DNA of 64,000 nucleotides, taken from Acidithiobacillus ferridurans. Lineage in GTDB: Bacteria; Pseudomonadota; Gammaproteobacteria; Acidithiobacillales; Acidithiobacillaceae. A program made the translations under genes and the position numbers. The notes under the pieces were generated by a model. That model had not been told where the DNA came from and searched no databases. It saw only the letters and a program-made list of their open reading frames with translations. Location of the stretch: NCBI RefSeq assembly GCF_003966655.1, contig NZ_AP018795.1, forward strand, positions 1,330,001 through 1,394,000, in the 5' to 3' direction. Of this stretch, positions 36,194 to 45,855 are shown piece after piece. Every line of letters begins with the position of its first letter. Position 1 is the stretch's first letter.

Positions 36194-37015
36194 GTGAGCA
36201 GAGGAAGCTTTGGTAACAGCGGGAAAGTCTGGATTGTCGGGGCGGGTCCGGGTGACCCCAACCTGCTGACCCTGAAGGCGGCCGCCCTTGTGGGTACGGC
36301 CGATATCATCTTTCACGACGCCCTGGTCAATCCACGCATTCTGGACATGGCCCGGCCGGACACCAAATTGGTGGATGTAGGCAAACGGGGCGGCAAGCCT
36401 TCTGCTTCTCAAGTGAGCATTCAGACGCGGATGATCCGCGCCGCGCGGCAAGGTATGCGTGTAGTGCGCCTCAAGGGGGGTGACCCGTTTATTTTTGGAC
36501 GCGGTGGTGAGGAGTGCATGGCACTGTGGACGGCCGACATCGACTACGAAATAGTGCCCGGCATCACCAGCGGCCTTGCGGCGGCAGCCTGTGCCGCCGT
36601 ACCGCTGACGTACCGCAGCATCAGCCAATCCGTCCTGTTCGTAACGGGGCACGAAGCCGCGGATGCCCCACCGGTGGACTGGCATCATATCGCAAAGGCA
36701 GCAGACACCCTGGTCATCCATATGGGAATAGCCCGCATAACAGGGATTCAGAACGCCTTGATCGCCGGTGGACGGCACCCGGATACGCCAGTGCTGGCCA
36801 TGCAATGGGCAACTTTGCCGCAGCAGCGCCATGTGTACGCCAAATTAAGCGATCTGACCGATGCCATTCACGAAGCAGATCTGGGCAGCCCGGCAATCCT
36901 CATTGTGGGTGAGGCGGTACGCCTTTCGCAACAGTTATCACACGGAATGAACCCCGCTTCCGATGACTCCTTTGGCCAAAAACAGTGGTATTTATCCGCG
37001 GTTGGCAGTGCATGA
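36194..37015 (+). CDS. cobA: Uroporphyrinogen-III C-methyltransferase
   Basis: SAM-dependent enzyme making precorrin-2, first step to the sirohaem of CysI. Motifs: VGAGPGDPNLLTLKA, LKGGDPFIFGRGGEE, VPGITSGLAAAA. 273 residues; starts with GTG 36194, GGAGG 9 bases upstream. It is a stand-alone methyltransferase without the CysG dehydrogenase/ferrochelatase domain; the chelatase would be the next gene. Confidence 0.92.
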   Translation: MSRGSFGNSGKVWIVGAGPGDPNLLTLKAAALVGTADIIFHDALVNPRILDMARPDTKLVDVGKRGGKPSASQVSIQTRMIRAARQGMRVVRLKGGDPFIFGRGGEECMALWTADIDYEIVPGITSGLAAAACAAVPLTYRSISQSVLFVTGHEAADAPPVDWHHIAKAADTLVIHMGIARITGIQNALIAGGRHPDTPVLAMQWATLPQQRHVYAKLSDLTDAIHEADLGSPAILIVGEAVRLSQQLSHGMNPASDDSFGQKQWYLSAVGSA

Positions 37016-37364
37016 CCATGGAAGCCCATTTGCTGCTTGCGCATGGGTCCCGTGACCCGGAATGGCGCCTTCCGTTTGAGATCCTGGCGGCCGACTTGAA
37101 GGCAATCCATCCGGAGCACCCTATCCGCCTATGTTACTTGGAACTGTGGCACCCCATGCTAACGGACGCCATTCACGAGGAATATGGCCGCGGTATCAGA
37201 AATTTCAGAATATCCCCTCTGTTCTGGAGCCGGGGCGCCATCTCCGGGAAGACCTTCCGCGTCTGGTTGATGCGGTGATGATTCCCGGTATGCACATCCG
37301 TATGGACGGGCCATTGGGCCTCAATGAAGAGGTGTTGCGGGCGGCGTTGACTGCTCTGACCTGA
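37012..37364 (+). pseudogene. cbiX: CbiX/SirB-type sirohydrochlorin chelatase, frameshifted
   Basis: Starts as ATGA overlap with cobA. It encodes MTMEAHLLLAHGSRDPEW and continues to FRISPLF at 37224, a normal short CbiX. From there the frame is wrong (WSRGAISGKTF, ending at 37278). Stepping back one base at 37224 restores LEPGRHLREDLPRLVDAV to a stop at 37364, with the expected PLFL-x-PGRHLREDLP family motif. A single C missing from TTCCTGG (now TTCTGG at 37222-37227) explains it. Possibilities are true inactivation, a sequencing error, or frameshifting. The product would insert iron into sirohydrochlorin. Confidence 0.8.
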
Positions 37365-37393
37365 TGTTTTATTACGAGAACCAGGAGCATCCA

Positions 37394-37900
37394 ATGAGCA
37401 GAAAAGAAACTGTAGTTCATATTTTCAAGGACGGTGAGCGCAATATTACGGCATGCCGGCTAGACGATTCTGAGAATATATCCTTAAACTTTTGCTTGCC
37501 AGATATACAACTCACCCCATTGCATTTGCTCAACATGGCGCTTGGCCAATGTCTTGTGGAACTCACGTTACGGTTTCTGGAACGACGGGACTTAAGGGCA
37601 ACCTGCCTGATGAGCATCTGCACAACTGTAAAAACCACTGGCGCGGTGCGGATTGATGGGATCAATATTACATTGACATTACCATTGCAATTATCACCTG
37701 ATGATAAAGTGATCCTGATCAGAATGCTACACCAATGTCCGATACATGCAGCCATCACCGGAAGCGTTTCCATCACCTTACAGATATGTGATGACCGCGA
37801 AGCCATTTCATACTATGAGCAGAATCTATCATCCCAAATGTCTGCCAACATATCGCATGTCCATACGGTTAGCGACAACGCTATTGATATACGGATATAG
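37394..37900 (+). CDS. OsmC-like protein
   Basis: 168 residues with the OsmC/Ohr pattern. One Cys at residue 53 lies in LLNMALGQCLVELT and a second at 115 in HQCPIHAAI, the pair used for peroxide or persulfide chemistry in this fold. ATG 37394 has AGGAG 7 bases upstream. Additional Cys residues (21, 34, 71, 76) are unusual. It lies at the end of the sulfate assimilation operon, so a role in handling thiol or sulfide-derived species is conceivable (inference). Confidence 0.7.
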   Translation: MSRKETVVHIFKDGERNITACRLDDSENISLNFCLPDIQLTPLHLLNMALGQCLVELTLRFLERRDLRATCLMSICTTVKTTGAVRIDGINITLTLPLQLSPDDKVILIRMLHQCPIHAAITGSVSITLQICDDREAISYYEQNLSSQMSANISHVHTVSDNAIDIRI

Positions 37901-37918
37901 CGCTATAAATTCGTCACA

Positions 37919-39346
37919 TTATGAGTTGGCGTGGTCTGATGCTGACCGGTGGTCGTGCTGTGCGTTGAATAATGAATGCTCACCGCCAAACATCATTGCT
38001 ATTCCTACCGTAAGCATGGCGGGCAGAAGTACACCATAGCTCCCCGTCATTTCGGTGATCATGACGATAGTAGACAAGGGCGCGTTGGCCGCTACGGAAA
38101 AGACCGCCATCATGCCGACCACCACAAACATGGCAATGGGTATATTGACGTCAGGGGAAACCACCTTCGCAAAATGCCAGAACAAGGCGCCTGAGAGCCC
38201 ACCGATAACCACCGTTGGGCTAAAGGCCCCGCCGGATGCCCCCGAGCCGGCATTCAGAGACATGGCCAGAATGACACAGATTATACCTAGCGTTAATTCG
38301 GATACCCCAGGGGAGATTTTGTGGTCCATGATCAGCTGCAACCAGCCATAGCCGTTGCCTATGGCATAAGAAGACAACAAACCAATGCAGCCGGCCAGGA
38401 CACCGCCGATCAGGGCACTGACATAGATCGGCTGTTTCAGTTTCTTGAACAAATCAGAAATATAATAAAACACCCACAACAGAAAGCGGGCAATCAGACC
38501 GGAAAAAATACCAAAAATGGAAAACCACAGAATATATCTCAACTCAAAGCTGTGTACTGGCAAAACACCTATGCGGAACAGCGGCGAAAATCCTACCTTG
38601 GTGGCTACCACCAGGTAAGCTGCGGCTGATGCGGCAAACGCGGGGATGATCGTTTCGATATCGAAATCGTGCTTGAAAAATATCTCACTACTAGCAATTG
38701 CCCCCGCGAGAGGCGCCTTAAACATCGCTCCCAGCCCGGCGCCGACCCCTATGGCCAAAGCTTCGCGCACTTCGTGGGGTTTTTGCCGGAGCAGCTTGGC
38801 AATGAATACGCCGACGCTGCCGCCCACCATGCTTACCGCGCCCTCGCGGCCAGAAGGCCCGCCAGAACCAAGAACCATAGCTGACGTAAAAAGCGTGGTA
38901 AACGCCTCCTTTAAAGTGAGGGATTCCGGATTTTCGTGGTAAGCGCGAATCGCTTTGTTAGCACCAAGGCTCCCCGGCTTTTTAATCATAAAATAAGACA
39001 GTATGCCGGAAATGAACCCGGCCATTCCTTCGACCAGAGGAATCATGAAAGGATAGCCTGGAGCGGAGGTATAGGGCGCCTGGGCTCCACCACCACCAAA
39101 ACCGGACGAACGCGGCGGGATGAAATGCGCAACGATACCCAAAGACCATCGTGTAAAAAAGTCCATTATGTCAATAAAAACTAAAGATAGTATCCCAACA
39201 ATAAGTCCGATAATGACCGGGGTAATAAAATATCGCGCCTTGTTTTTGCCTTTTGCCGGCGGTTCCAGTATATCTTTCCAACTATGTTGGGTTATCCGTT
39301 CATCAGCGGACTCAGTATGGTTCACGACTACTTTTTCATTTTCCAT
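37919..39346 (-). CDS. ClC-family chloride channel/antiporter
   Basis: 475 residues with many membrane helices. The three anion-pathway motifs are visible: GSGGPSGREGAVS (containing the gating Glu of GREG), GAGLGAMFKAPLAGAIAS and GSGASGGAFSPTVVIGG. No C-terminal CBS domains. In acidophiles ClC proteins may aid charge balance against proton influx; here that is inference. Convergent with the OsmC-like gene. Confidence 0.9.
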   Translation of the reverse strand: MENEKVVVNHTESADERITQHSWKDILEPPAKGKNKARYFITPVIIGLIVGILSLVFIDIMDFFTRWSLGIVAHFIPPRSSGFGGGGAQAPYTSAPGYPFMIPLVEGMAGFISGILSYFMIKKPGSLGANKAIRAYHENPESLTLKEAFTTLFTSAMVLGSGGPSGREGAVSMVGGSVGVFIAKLLRQKPHEVREALAIGVGAGLGAMFKAPLAGAIASSEIFFKHDFDIETIIPAFAASAAAYLVVATKVGFSPLFRIGVLPVHSFELRYILWFSIFGIFSGLIARFLLWVFYYISDLFKKLKQPIYVSALIGGVLAGCIGLLSSYAIGNGYGWLQLIMDHKISPGVSELTLGIICVILAMSLNAGSGASGGAFSPTVVIGGLSGALFWHFAKVVSPDVNIPIAMFVVVGMMAVFSVAANAPLSTIVMITEMTGSYGVLLPAMLTVGIAMMFGGEHSLFNAQHDHRSASDHANS

Positions 39347-39708
39347 GGCTTATTCCGTGGGTAATCTATAACCTGACCGGGCGCCCGGTCAGGTTTCAGC
39401 AGGCGGCCTGTTATCAGCCCGGGTACTCGCCCAGCCACCTTTACCGAGGCGGTAGTGTTAGCGCATGAAGTGTCACCGCTTGTTTACTAAAAAGCAACAG
39501 AATCCATCCTCAACTGCCGGAGGAAGCACGCCATGCGTACCCTTGGCAGATGCATCGCTGAAAAAACGCTCTCCGAGAATGTTTTGCGAGCGCTTGGGCG
39601 AGGCTTGCGCCACTGTGCCCAATTCGTATAGACGCCCCCCTGCGCATGCGTGACTCCGTATCTTGCGCTGATCACCCACATGGTGAATTATACCGTTTAG
39701 CTACTATG
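39347..39708. other. Intergenic region; nothing recognised
   Basis: Open frames of 62-68 codons exist on both strands across 39465-39680 but none has a ribosome site or recognisable similarity. May be gene debris. Confidence 0.3.
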
Positions 39709-39960
39709 TCATGATTTGCTATGAAGACTTTTTGCGATGGTTTCTCCTGTCTCTGCATCTGCGCCGTGCTCGATTGCCTTAGGCATGGGTCCGGCGGTTT
39801 TTGGCGATCCCTGCTGCTGTTCTTCATCCTTCATCGCCTGCCGGAAACTTTTTATGGCGGAGCCTAGATCTCCTCCTATATTCTTTATTTTCGATGTCCC
39901 GAAAAGTGCCATGACAATCAACAACAAAATAATCAAATGTGGAAGGCTGAATATATCCAT
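39709..39960 (-). CDS. tatA: Sec-independent translocase protein TatA
   Basis: 83 residues: short hydrophobic helix (LPHLIILLLIVMALFG), the FG hinge, amphipathic helix TSKIKNIGGDLGSAIKSFRQAMKDEE and a charged tail, the TatA layout. ATG 39960 is favoured over 39966 by spacing from GAGG. tatB and tatC are not adjacent, so it is an orphan or second copy. The Rieske protein in this window is a Tat substrate. Confidence 0.85.
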   Translation of the reverse strand: MDIFSLPHLIILLLIVMALFGTSKIKNIGGDLGSAIKSFRQAMKDEEQQQGSPKTAGPMPKAIEHGADAETGETIAKSLHSKS

Positions 39961-40394
39961 GGTCATATCCTCACTGTTTGATTCGTGCCCTTACTCTGAT
40001 TTGTCCAGCCCGGTAACGCCTCCACTAATATCACCAACATTAATTTTTATTAACATGTCATACCTGGCTGACCGTATGCACTAAATTTACCAACCATCGA
40101 TCATGATATACTAATCCTGACCGGTTGAACAAGGTGGTTGACGTAGATCGGCGGGCGCCGGATGCGGCACCGTGACAGCGGCGATCACAGGCATGCAGGT
40201 GCCGAGGTGGCTTCAACGGAGAAAAGGTGACATCCTCCTGTCCAGAAGGCTACGATCAGCTTATGATACCTTTCGGGTCATTACGCTCAGACTAGGCATG
40301 TGGAGTGTTTTTATCGCGAGCGCCGTTGTGGAACTTTCCCACTGAATATGGGGAGATGCTGGATATCTAACGTCCCTTATGGAGGGATCTGCGC
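39961..40394. other. Intergenic region between divergent tatA and a small membrane protein gene
   Basis: No gene recognised. GGAGGGATCTGCGC at its end supplies the ribosome site of the next gene. Confidence 0.3.
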
Positions 40395-40622
40395 ATGCGC
40401 TGCGGCCTGATCCAATACCTCTGGTCCATAGCGCGCAGAATATGGAATTGGTCGTTCACTCCTGGCGCCAAAGAGTTGCGTGACTTGACGGCTTACGGGG
40501 TCGCCGGTGCGGTGCTCTGTGGCAGTGCTGCCTATCTGGTATTATCTCATGATACTCTGGACATACTCGCGGCGGCAGCGAATGGTCTTCTTTGGGGCAT
40601 TATCATTGGGTTGAAACTATGA
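40395..40622 (+). CDS. Small membrane protein, function unknown
   Basis: 75 residues with a basic, Trp-rich N-terminus (IQYLWSIARRIWNW) and two hydrophobic segments in the C-terminal half (YGVAGAVLCGSAAYLVL; ILAAAANGLLWGIIIGL). Good ribosome site (GGAGG) at 9-base spacing. No family recognised. Confidence 0.55.
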   Translation: MRCGLIQYLWSIARRIWNWSFTPGAKELRDLTAYGVAGAVLCGSAAYLVLSHDTLDILAAAANGLLWGIIIGLKL

Positions 40623-40712
40623 CTAAACACTTTCCAGGGCCGCAGCTCCGACCCGACATAAACTCACGAACCAAGACGACGATGAGTCTTTTGTAAGAAG
40701 ACATAACACCGG

Positions 40713-41531
40713 TTAGCGGCCCTGCCGTCCTTTCAGAAACCACCCAGGCCTGCGAAAAAACTGGACCAGCCGGGCAAAGAAAACGCGTGCGGCCACAACA
40801 AAGGGCGGGATGCGGGTCACCCTGGCGAGAAAATGACCGAAAATGACCATCCCCACCGCGGGCACGAGAAAGAACACAATGATCCCCCATACGAGCCACG
40901 TCGGAACGGTTTGATTGTTGGCCTGCGCAACCTGTTCCACCGGTGACGGGGGTTCCCATTCTTGATTTTCATTGATGGGCGCTGCATCCATCCGGGCAGG
41001 CAATGAACCGTGCATACCGGTGCGTCTTTCCGCGCGCATCGCATTAACAATGGCGACATTCTCAAAATCCATGTACGTGGTGGTTATCGGCCACCCTCGC
41101 CAGACCTTGATTTCCATGCTGCCGCCCTCTTTCCAGCGTGCCACGACTGGCCCATGGTTGATCTCGCCAATTATACTGCTGGGCGGTCCGTATTTATATG
41201 TAACCATGGCGATAATATCTTGGACCTGCCTGGTGTCCCCGAAGCTGGGAAATTTATACTCCGCAAGCGCAAACCGGTTGTGTCTGTCATACTTCACAGA
41301 AAACTTGCTTGCGCCTTGCAGCTGTGGCATCTGCCCGTTTATTCGGTAGGTATCGAACCATTGCTGGGGACCATTCGGAATAGGGGGAAGGCCCGCTTTC
41401 TCTAAAGCGGGCGTCAGCGTCGCGCGCGTCGCGTCCTGCAGTGGAACGCCAAAAAGCAAAAGAGGCGCAGCCATCGCGCTTCCGAGCCAAGCCCATAGCG
41501 ATATGGCTACAATAAAACGCATCCTGATCAC
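40713..41531 (-). CDS. Exported, membrane-anchored protein of unknown function
   Basis: 272 residues. A signal peptide (about residues 1-21, cleaving after AMA) is followed by a periplasmic domain of some 180 residues rich in aromatic residues (VKYDRHNRFALAEYKFPSFG; VTYKYGPPSS). A single membrane helix (WLVWGIIVFFLVPAVGMVIFG) and a basic cytoplasmic tail follow. GTG 41531 with GGAGGG upstream is used; ATG 41522 is possible. No family recognised; convergent with the 75-residue gene. Confidence 0.65.
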   Translation of the reverse strand: MIRMRFIVAISLWAWLGSAMAAPLLLFGVPLQDATRATLTPALEKAGLPPIPNGPQQWFDTYRINGQMPQLQGASKFSVKYDRHNRFALAEYKFPSFGDTRQVQDIIAMVTYKYGPPSSIIGEINHGPVVARWKEGGSMEIKVWRGWPITTTYMDFENVAIVNAMRAERRTGMHGSLPARMDAAPINENQEWEPPSPVEQVAQANNQTVPTWLVWGIIVFFLVPAVGMVIFGHFLARVTRIPPFVVAARVFFARLVQFFRRPGWFLKGRQGR

Positions 41532-42395
41532 CTGCTCACCCTCCCATACTATGGATATACCCGACTGTACATGTTCCGCATGATGTCCATTACTGCTTCA
41601 CTGCGTTCAACAAGCGGGATGACGATAATCGCCCAGATTCCATACTGGCGCAGAGTCGGGGCAGATGCACTAATCAGTGGCGCCAATGCAGTAAGAAACC
41701 AGCGCACCATCTTCCACCCTCTCTGCTGGCAATGTCACAGCTATTCCCTGATAGCACCATTATGAACAGCATTTGTTCTCCCGCCAAGATGTGGGGCCGA
41801 CTTCGACCGCTGTACGACCTCCCCAGGACCGCCACGGATGTCACGGGCACCGCCATGAGCTTCGTCGTTTTGCGCTCGGGCGCGGTCCATGATTTTGTGT
41901 GATCTGGTAATGGCGAAAGGCCTGATGGCCGCAATCCATAAGGGTTTACTGTATAATTATATCGTCAACAAGAATGCACAGCCGTATTGTATCGCCACGA
42001 CGTATCAGCGATTATTTTCGGTGCCGGGGCAGACCCCTCCACCGAGGATTTTAGCAACAACCATACACGCGGTTATACTACACCCATGGTTTGCCATCCT
42101 GAGCCCTTCTCTTTGCCGATCATTTTCTGGTGACCGCATCCAACGTTGAAAGGCAGGGCTTGGTAGTGGCCTTTGCATATACGCATTACCTACCACGGCA
42201 GCATGACTAATTGCCCAACATTCGTCGGAATGTAGTGCATCTCTGGGTAAAATCGCCTCAGAAAACGCCGCGATCCGCTCTTTACGTTGAAAATTTTCCT
42301 ACTATACTAAAAGTTCGGTGGGTTGATCTTATATTTACGCTCCAAGGAATAAAGGATGATGTTATAATCACACTGCAGGTAAACAAGGAGGCATC
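41532..42395. other. Long gene-poor region
   Basis: Several open frames under 90 codons on both strands lack ribosome sites and family features; none is accepted. May be decayed coding DNA. The last 20 bases carry AAGGAGG for the following gene. Confidence 0.35.
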
Positions 42396-42800
42396 ATGAA
42401 ACTCACGTCACGCTATTTCGCTACCACCTTACTCGCCGGCACCATCGGTTTGATAAGCAGCACCGCCGCTTGGGCCTATGAGGGTCAGCAGTATGCTCAG
42501 GGGGCACGCATCAGCCCAGACAAGGCGGAGACCATCGCCATGAACGCCAGTAGGCCCTGCGGATTTCGACTAAGCAAGGGCTTTTTTCATCCTCTGCAGG
42601 CAAAGACCATCGCCAAACAGACCTGCCCCCCGAATACTGCCAAGGTCACCGGTATGAAGTTGGAAAAAGCCCCCGGCGGCAGTGGCCTGCGTTATGTTGT
42701 GGATGTTAGTCGCGAAGACCTGATGTACACTATCTCCATTGATGCAAAAACAGAGAAACTCTTGGAGATAGTGATTCTGCCGGGCGGTTCCAAGCCCTGA
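42396..42800 (+). CDS. Periplasmic PepSY-domain-like protein
   Basis: 134 residues. Signal peptide with cleavage near AWA-YEG (residue 27). The mature part resembles PepSY domains: VTGMKLEKAPGGSGLRYVVDVSREDLMYTISIDAKTEKLLEI, with the typical acid-rich end and DAKTGKVL-like motif. AAGGAGGCATC precedes the ATG. PepSY proteins often modulate or bind other periplasmic proteins; no partner is evident. Confidence 0.65.
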   Translation: MKLTSRYFATTLLAGTIGLISSTAAWAYEGQQYAQGARISPDKAETIAMNASRPCGFRLSKGFFHPLQAKTIAKQTCPPNTAKVTGMKLEKAPGGSGLRYVVDVSREDLMYTISIDAKTEKLLEIVILPGGSKP

Positions 42801-43402
42801 ATGGCCACTAGACAAAGTCGCCTAATCCGTCCCGCAAATCTGCATATAGTGGCGCGGAGTGACGAAGGCATCCCGCCAGCGCCGTGCAACGTGCATGTGC
42901 GGCGCTGGCGACCTTAGCTTGGGCTGCGATTCATGGGTTTCCACAGCCACTCGCAAAACCCACAGCAACAGGCGCGCTGGCCGGGCGAGAACACCAACAA
43001 GCCTACCGTCCCCAGCGTTTTACCAGCGGTAAGCGTCCTGTATGAACGTCCTCGATTTTGCAAGATGTCATAATTTTGGAGAAGAGGTCGGCTGCACACA
43101 TGAATCTGGCCTGTTTGTGGATATATTGTTCTGGCCCCCCGAGTTCGACAGTTAATCTTGCAACTCATTGATATTGCCAACATCGATTGCAAAACACTCC
43201 ACTACAACAGCGTCAGTTGCTGAGAAGCGGCTGTTTTTTTACCCGGAGGGCATACAGCACCTCGCTTTGACATCCTGCCGTCATCCTGATCATCCAGTTT
43301 GCCGGCCCACTGGTCGCCCTAGGTAATCAGCGCTTCGATATCCCTCCTCGCTGAATGCAGAGCTGGGTCGGCCAAGTCAGAAAATTTGGGAAGGTGGGTT
43401 GA
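42801..43402. other. Gene-poor region
   Basis: No supported gene. Short open frames only, on either strand. Confidence 0.3.
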
Positions 43403-43560
43403 TTAGACGGTTACTCCCAAGTGACGTATCAGGACCATGGCTCCCTGATACGCCCGAGAAGGTTTCCCCCCGGAACTGGACTGCCGGGGGCCACTCCCAC
43501 CCAAGCCGTCATTTCCCTGCCATTGCGAAACAGTTTGGCATGCGCCGCCCTCAATGGGCG
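43403..43560 (-). pseudogene. IS110/IS1111-family transposase remnant
   Basis: On the minus strand FRNGREMTAWVGVAP matches the transposase C-terminal core (F-NGREFAAWLGLVP). In the next frame PRQSSSGGK continues it, as in the family PRQ-S-GGK motif. The frame is broken at about 43485 and the remainder is unrecognisable. Confidence 0.6.
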
Positions 43561-43653
43561 AAAAAGCCCATGCCTTGCGGTGTGGGAACCCCGCGCCCTT
43601 CCCGCTCTGGAGAGCGGCAGCCGTAGGCGGTGGGCTGGGAGGACATCCACTAT

Positions 43654-43986
43654 TCATTTTTTTAGTCGCGTAGCCCCGTGTTGCGCCAACTCACTAGCGC
43701 CGGTCAGTTTCCAGCCCGCTGTCGTAGCGCTCTCGGCGGAGTCATTAAAAATCCCGGCAAGCGCCATAAATGCGCCTAGGAGTGTTTCTTTATCCATTTC
43801 CAGGATCCCCGCTATATCCGCCAGACCGCCAACCATAAGTCGTTTGTGATTGCGCCCCTTGCACTTGATAACTTTGATTTTCCGTTCGTGTGCTCTGCGA
43901 ATACGGATGAGGGTTTCTCTAGCCATTTTCGCAGATTCAAGAGCCGCGATGTGTCGCATTTGCGCATTTTCAGCTTGGGATATCAT
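43654..43986 (-). CDS. Conjugal transfer TraD-like small protein
   Basis: 110 residues with a coiled-coil N-terminal half (ENAQMRHIAALESAKMARETLIRIRRAHERK) and a C-terminal module RNHKRLMVGGLADIAGILEMDKETLLGAFMALAG that fits the short TraD proteins of mobilisable plasmids and integrative elements. GGGGGA lies 7 bases before the ATG. No relaxase or other transfer genes are adjacent, so it is likely a relic of an integrated element next to the IS remnant. Confidence 0.6.
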   Translation of the reverse strand: MISQAENAQMRHIAALESAKMARETLIRIRRAHERKIKVIKCKGRNHKRLMVGGLADIAGILEMDKETLLGAFMALAGIFNDSAESATTAGWKLTGASELAQHGATRLKK

Positions 43987-44580
43987 ATGAATTCCCCCGT
44001 GAGTTGCCAGACGCCAGCTGTCTTAACCATGATAGCAGGAGTCTAGCATAAATGCCCACAGCTTCCATTTGGAGCCTGGGTGCCTTATCCCGTCACGCAA
44101 CCCCAAGTTCACACTCCGGACGGCAAGGGCCATCCGATGCATGGATTTGATTAGGGATGTCGGATAACCGAGGGGGTAATCACGACAGACTGGCAAAACA
44201 ACACCGCGTCGCAACGCTTGCTCGCTGATCGCAATGTTTGTGGCAGGGAATATTATATTATTCGCATGTATTGTTATTCCGTATGTTTAACTGGCGCTGG
44301 TTTTATTGCGCTCCTCTGTAACCTGGACAGATTTGTAACTGGGTGATAACACCTGATATGATGATCCCTCGTATAGCTGGGTTAGTTCGTTCCCCTGTGG
44401 AGCACCCTGGCCTTGCTGGAGATAGCGCGCTATGCTACATGAGTCAGGCCTTATTGCGCCGTCAAATGGGCTATAAGTCTTTTATATCCTGGTGGGCAGG
44501 GATATTTCGCGACATTGTTTACCTACTTTTGGTATATTTTATAACGATTCATAATCAGTCACTTATGGTGTATTTTTAAT
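43987..44580. other. Intergenic region upstream of regB
   Basis: A 78-codon frame at 44343-44579 ends just before regB but has no ribosome site and is judged spurious. Nothing else recognised; presumably contains the regBA promoter. Confidence 0.35.
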
Positions 44581-45855
44581 ATGCATTCCACTAACCACGC
44601 CATGTCTCATGGTGCCTTAAACCTCCAACGCGTTTTGCTGCTGCGCGGGATAGCTGTCATCGGCCAAGGCATGACCATAGCCGTGGTTACGATCATTCTC
44701 GGATGGCACATACCCATATGGCATTTGGCGGCAGTAGTCGCTGTTGAAATACTCCTAATAATCGCCACCACCGTCCGTCTTACTTCCCCTAGGCCTATCA
44801 GCAATCATGAGTTCTTTACGCAACTCCTGGCCGATGTTGCCATTCTGGTAGCCCTCCTATATTTTTCCGGGGGCCCTACCAATCCATTTATTGCCTTACT
44901 GTTGTTACCATTAGTTATCGCCGTTGCCACTCTTCCAAAAATATATGGGTGGTCAATGGCGGCGATAACCGTAATGTGCTATTCAGGATTGATGGCTTTT
45001 TACGTACCGCTACCGCTACATGCGCTTGCCACTTACGAAATGAAATTGCTCATATGGGGAATGTGGTTTGAATTTATTATAATCGCCGGAGCTATCAGCT
45101 ATTTCGTCAAGCGCATGAGCGACAGCCTGCAGGAACGGGATCAGGCTATCGCCCATGCGCGCGAAGAAAAATTGATGATGGATCGCGTTGTTGACCTAGG
45201 CGCTTTGGCAGCCGGTGTTGCCCATGAACTGGGAACACCTCTTGCGACGATGACGATTATAGCCAAGGACCTGCAGCAGGACTATAAAGAAACCCAAAAT
45301 CTTTCGGAAAGTCTGGGTATTTTGTATGAACAGTTGCAACGATGTAAACGCATCCTCAGCACAATGTCCGCTTCCGCCGGCCAGTTGCAGGCATCGAGCG
45401 GGTGTCAGCTACGCATCGAAGAATACCTCCATAATATCATTACTGAATGGGGCGATGCTCGTCCTGGTATTCATGTCGAGTTTCGTTCAGATGGCGCCGG
45501 ATCGACTGCAAAAATTGTTGCGGAGCATACCTTGACTCAGGCGCTGACCAACATTTTCAATAACGCCGCCGACGAATCGCCTGATTATGTAGAAATAGAT
45601 GTACACTGTAGCGATCACGATGTCGTCATCGATGTCTGTGATCTTGGTCGCGGAGTCACCCCGGAGATAGCCAGGGATGCGGGGCAACCTTTTTTCTCGA
45701 AAAAAGAAGATGGGCTTGGTCTTGGGTTTTTTTTAGCGACTACCATCATAAACCGTCTGGGTGGGAGCGTCTCCTTGTTCAGTCGGAGAGAGGGAGGATC
45801 CTGTACCCGTGTGGTATTTCCTCTGACCTCATTGCTCATAAGTACCAATAACTAA
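44581..45855 (+). CDS. regB: Redox sensor histidine kinase RegB
   Basis: 424 residues: six N-terminal membrane helices, then kinase core. The quinone-sensing heptapeptide GGxxNPF is present as GGPTNPF (residues 97-103). Phospho-acceptor His215 lies in AGVAHELGTPLATM. A conserved Cys255 in QRCKRIL corresponds to the redox-active cysteine of RegB/PrrB kinases. ATPase boxes include NIFNNAADES and GLGLGFFLA. Overlaps regA by one base. Reported for Acidithiobacillus as regulating iron-oxidation genes; the rus operon lies downstream. Confidence 0.92.
   Translation: MHSTNHAMSHGALNLQRVLLLRGIAVIGQGMTIAVVTIILGWHIPIWHLAAVVAVEILLIIATTVRLTSPRPISNHEFFTQLLADVAILVALLYFSGGPTNPFIALLLLPLVIAVATLPKIYGWSMAAITVMCYSGLMAFYVPLPLHALATYEMKLLIWGMWFEFIIIAGAISYFVKRMSDSLQERDQAIAHAREEKLMMDRVVDLGALAAGVAHELGTPLATMTIIAKDLQQDYKETQNLSESLGILYEQLQRCKRILSTMSASAGQLQASSGCQLRIEEYLHNIITEWGDARPGIHVEFRSDGAGSTAKIVAEHTLTQALTNIFNNAADESPDYVEIDVHCSDHDVVIDVCDLGRGVTPEIARDAGQPFFSKKEDGLGLGFFLATTIINRLGGSVSLFSRREGGSCTRVVFPLTSLLISTNN

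Noticed and set aside
44343-44579. 78-codon frame just upstream of regB
   Set aside because: No ribosome site and no family features; regB has its own start.
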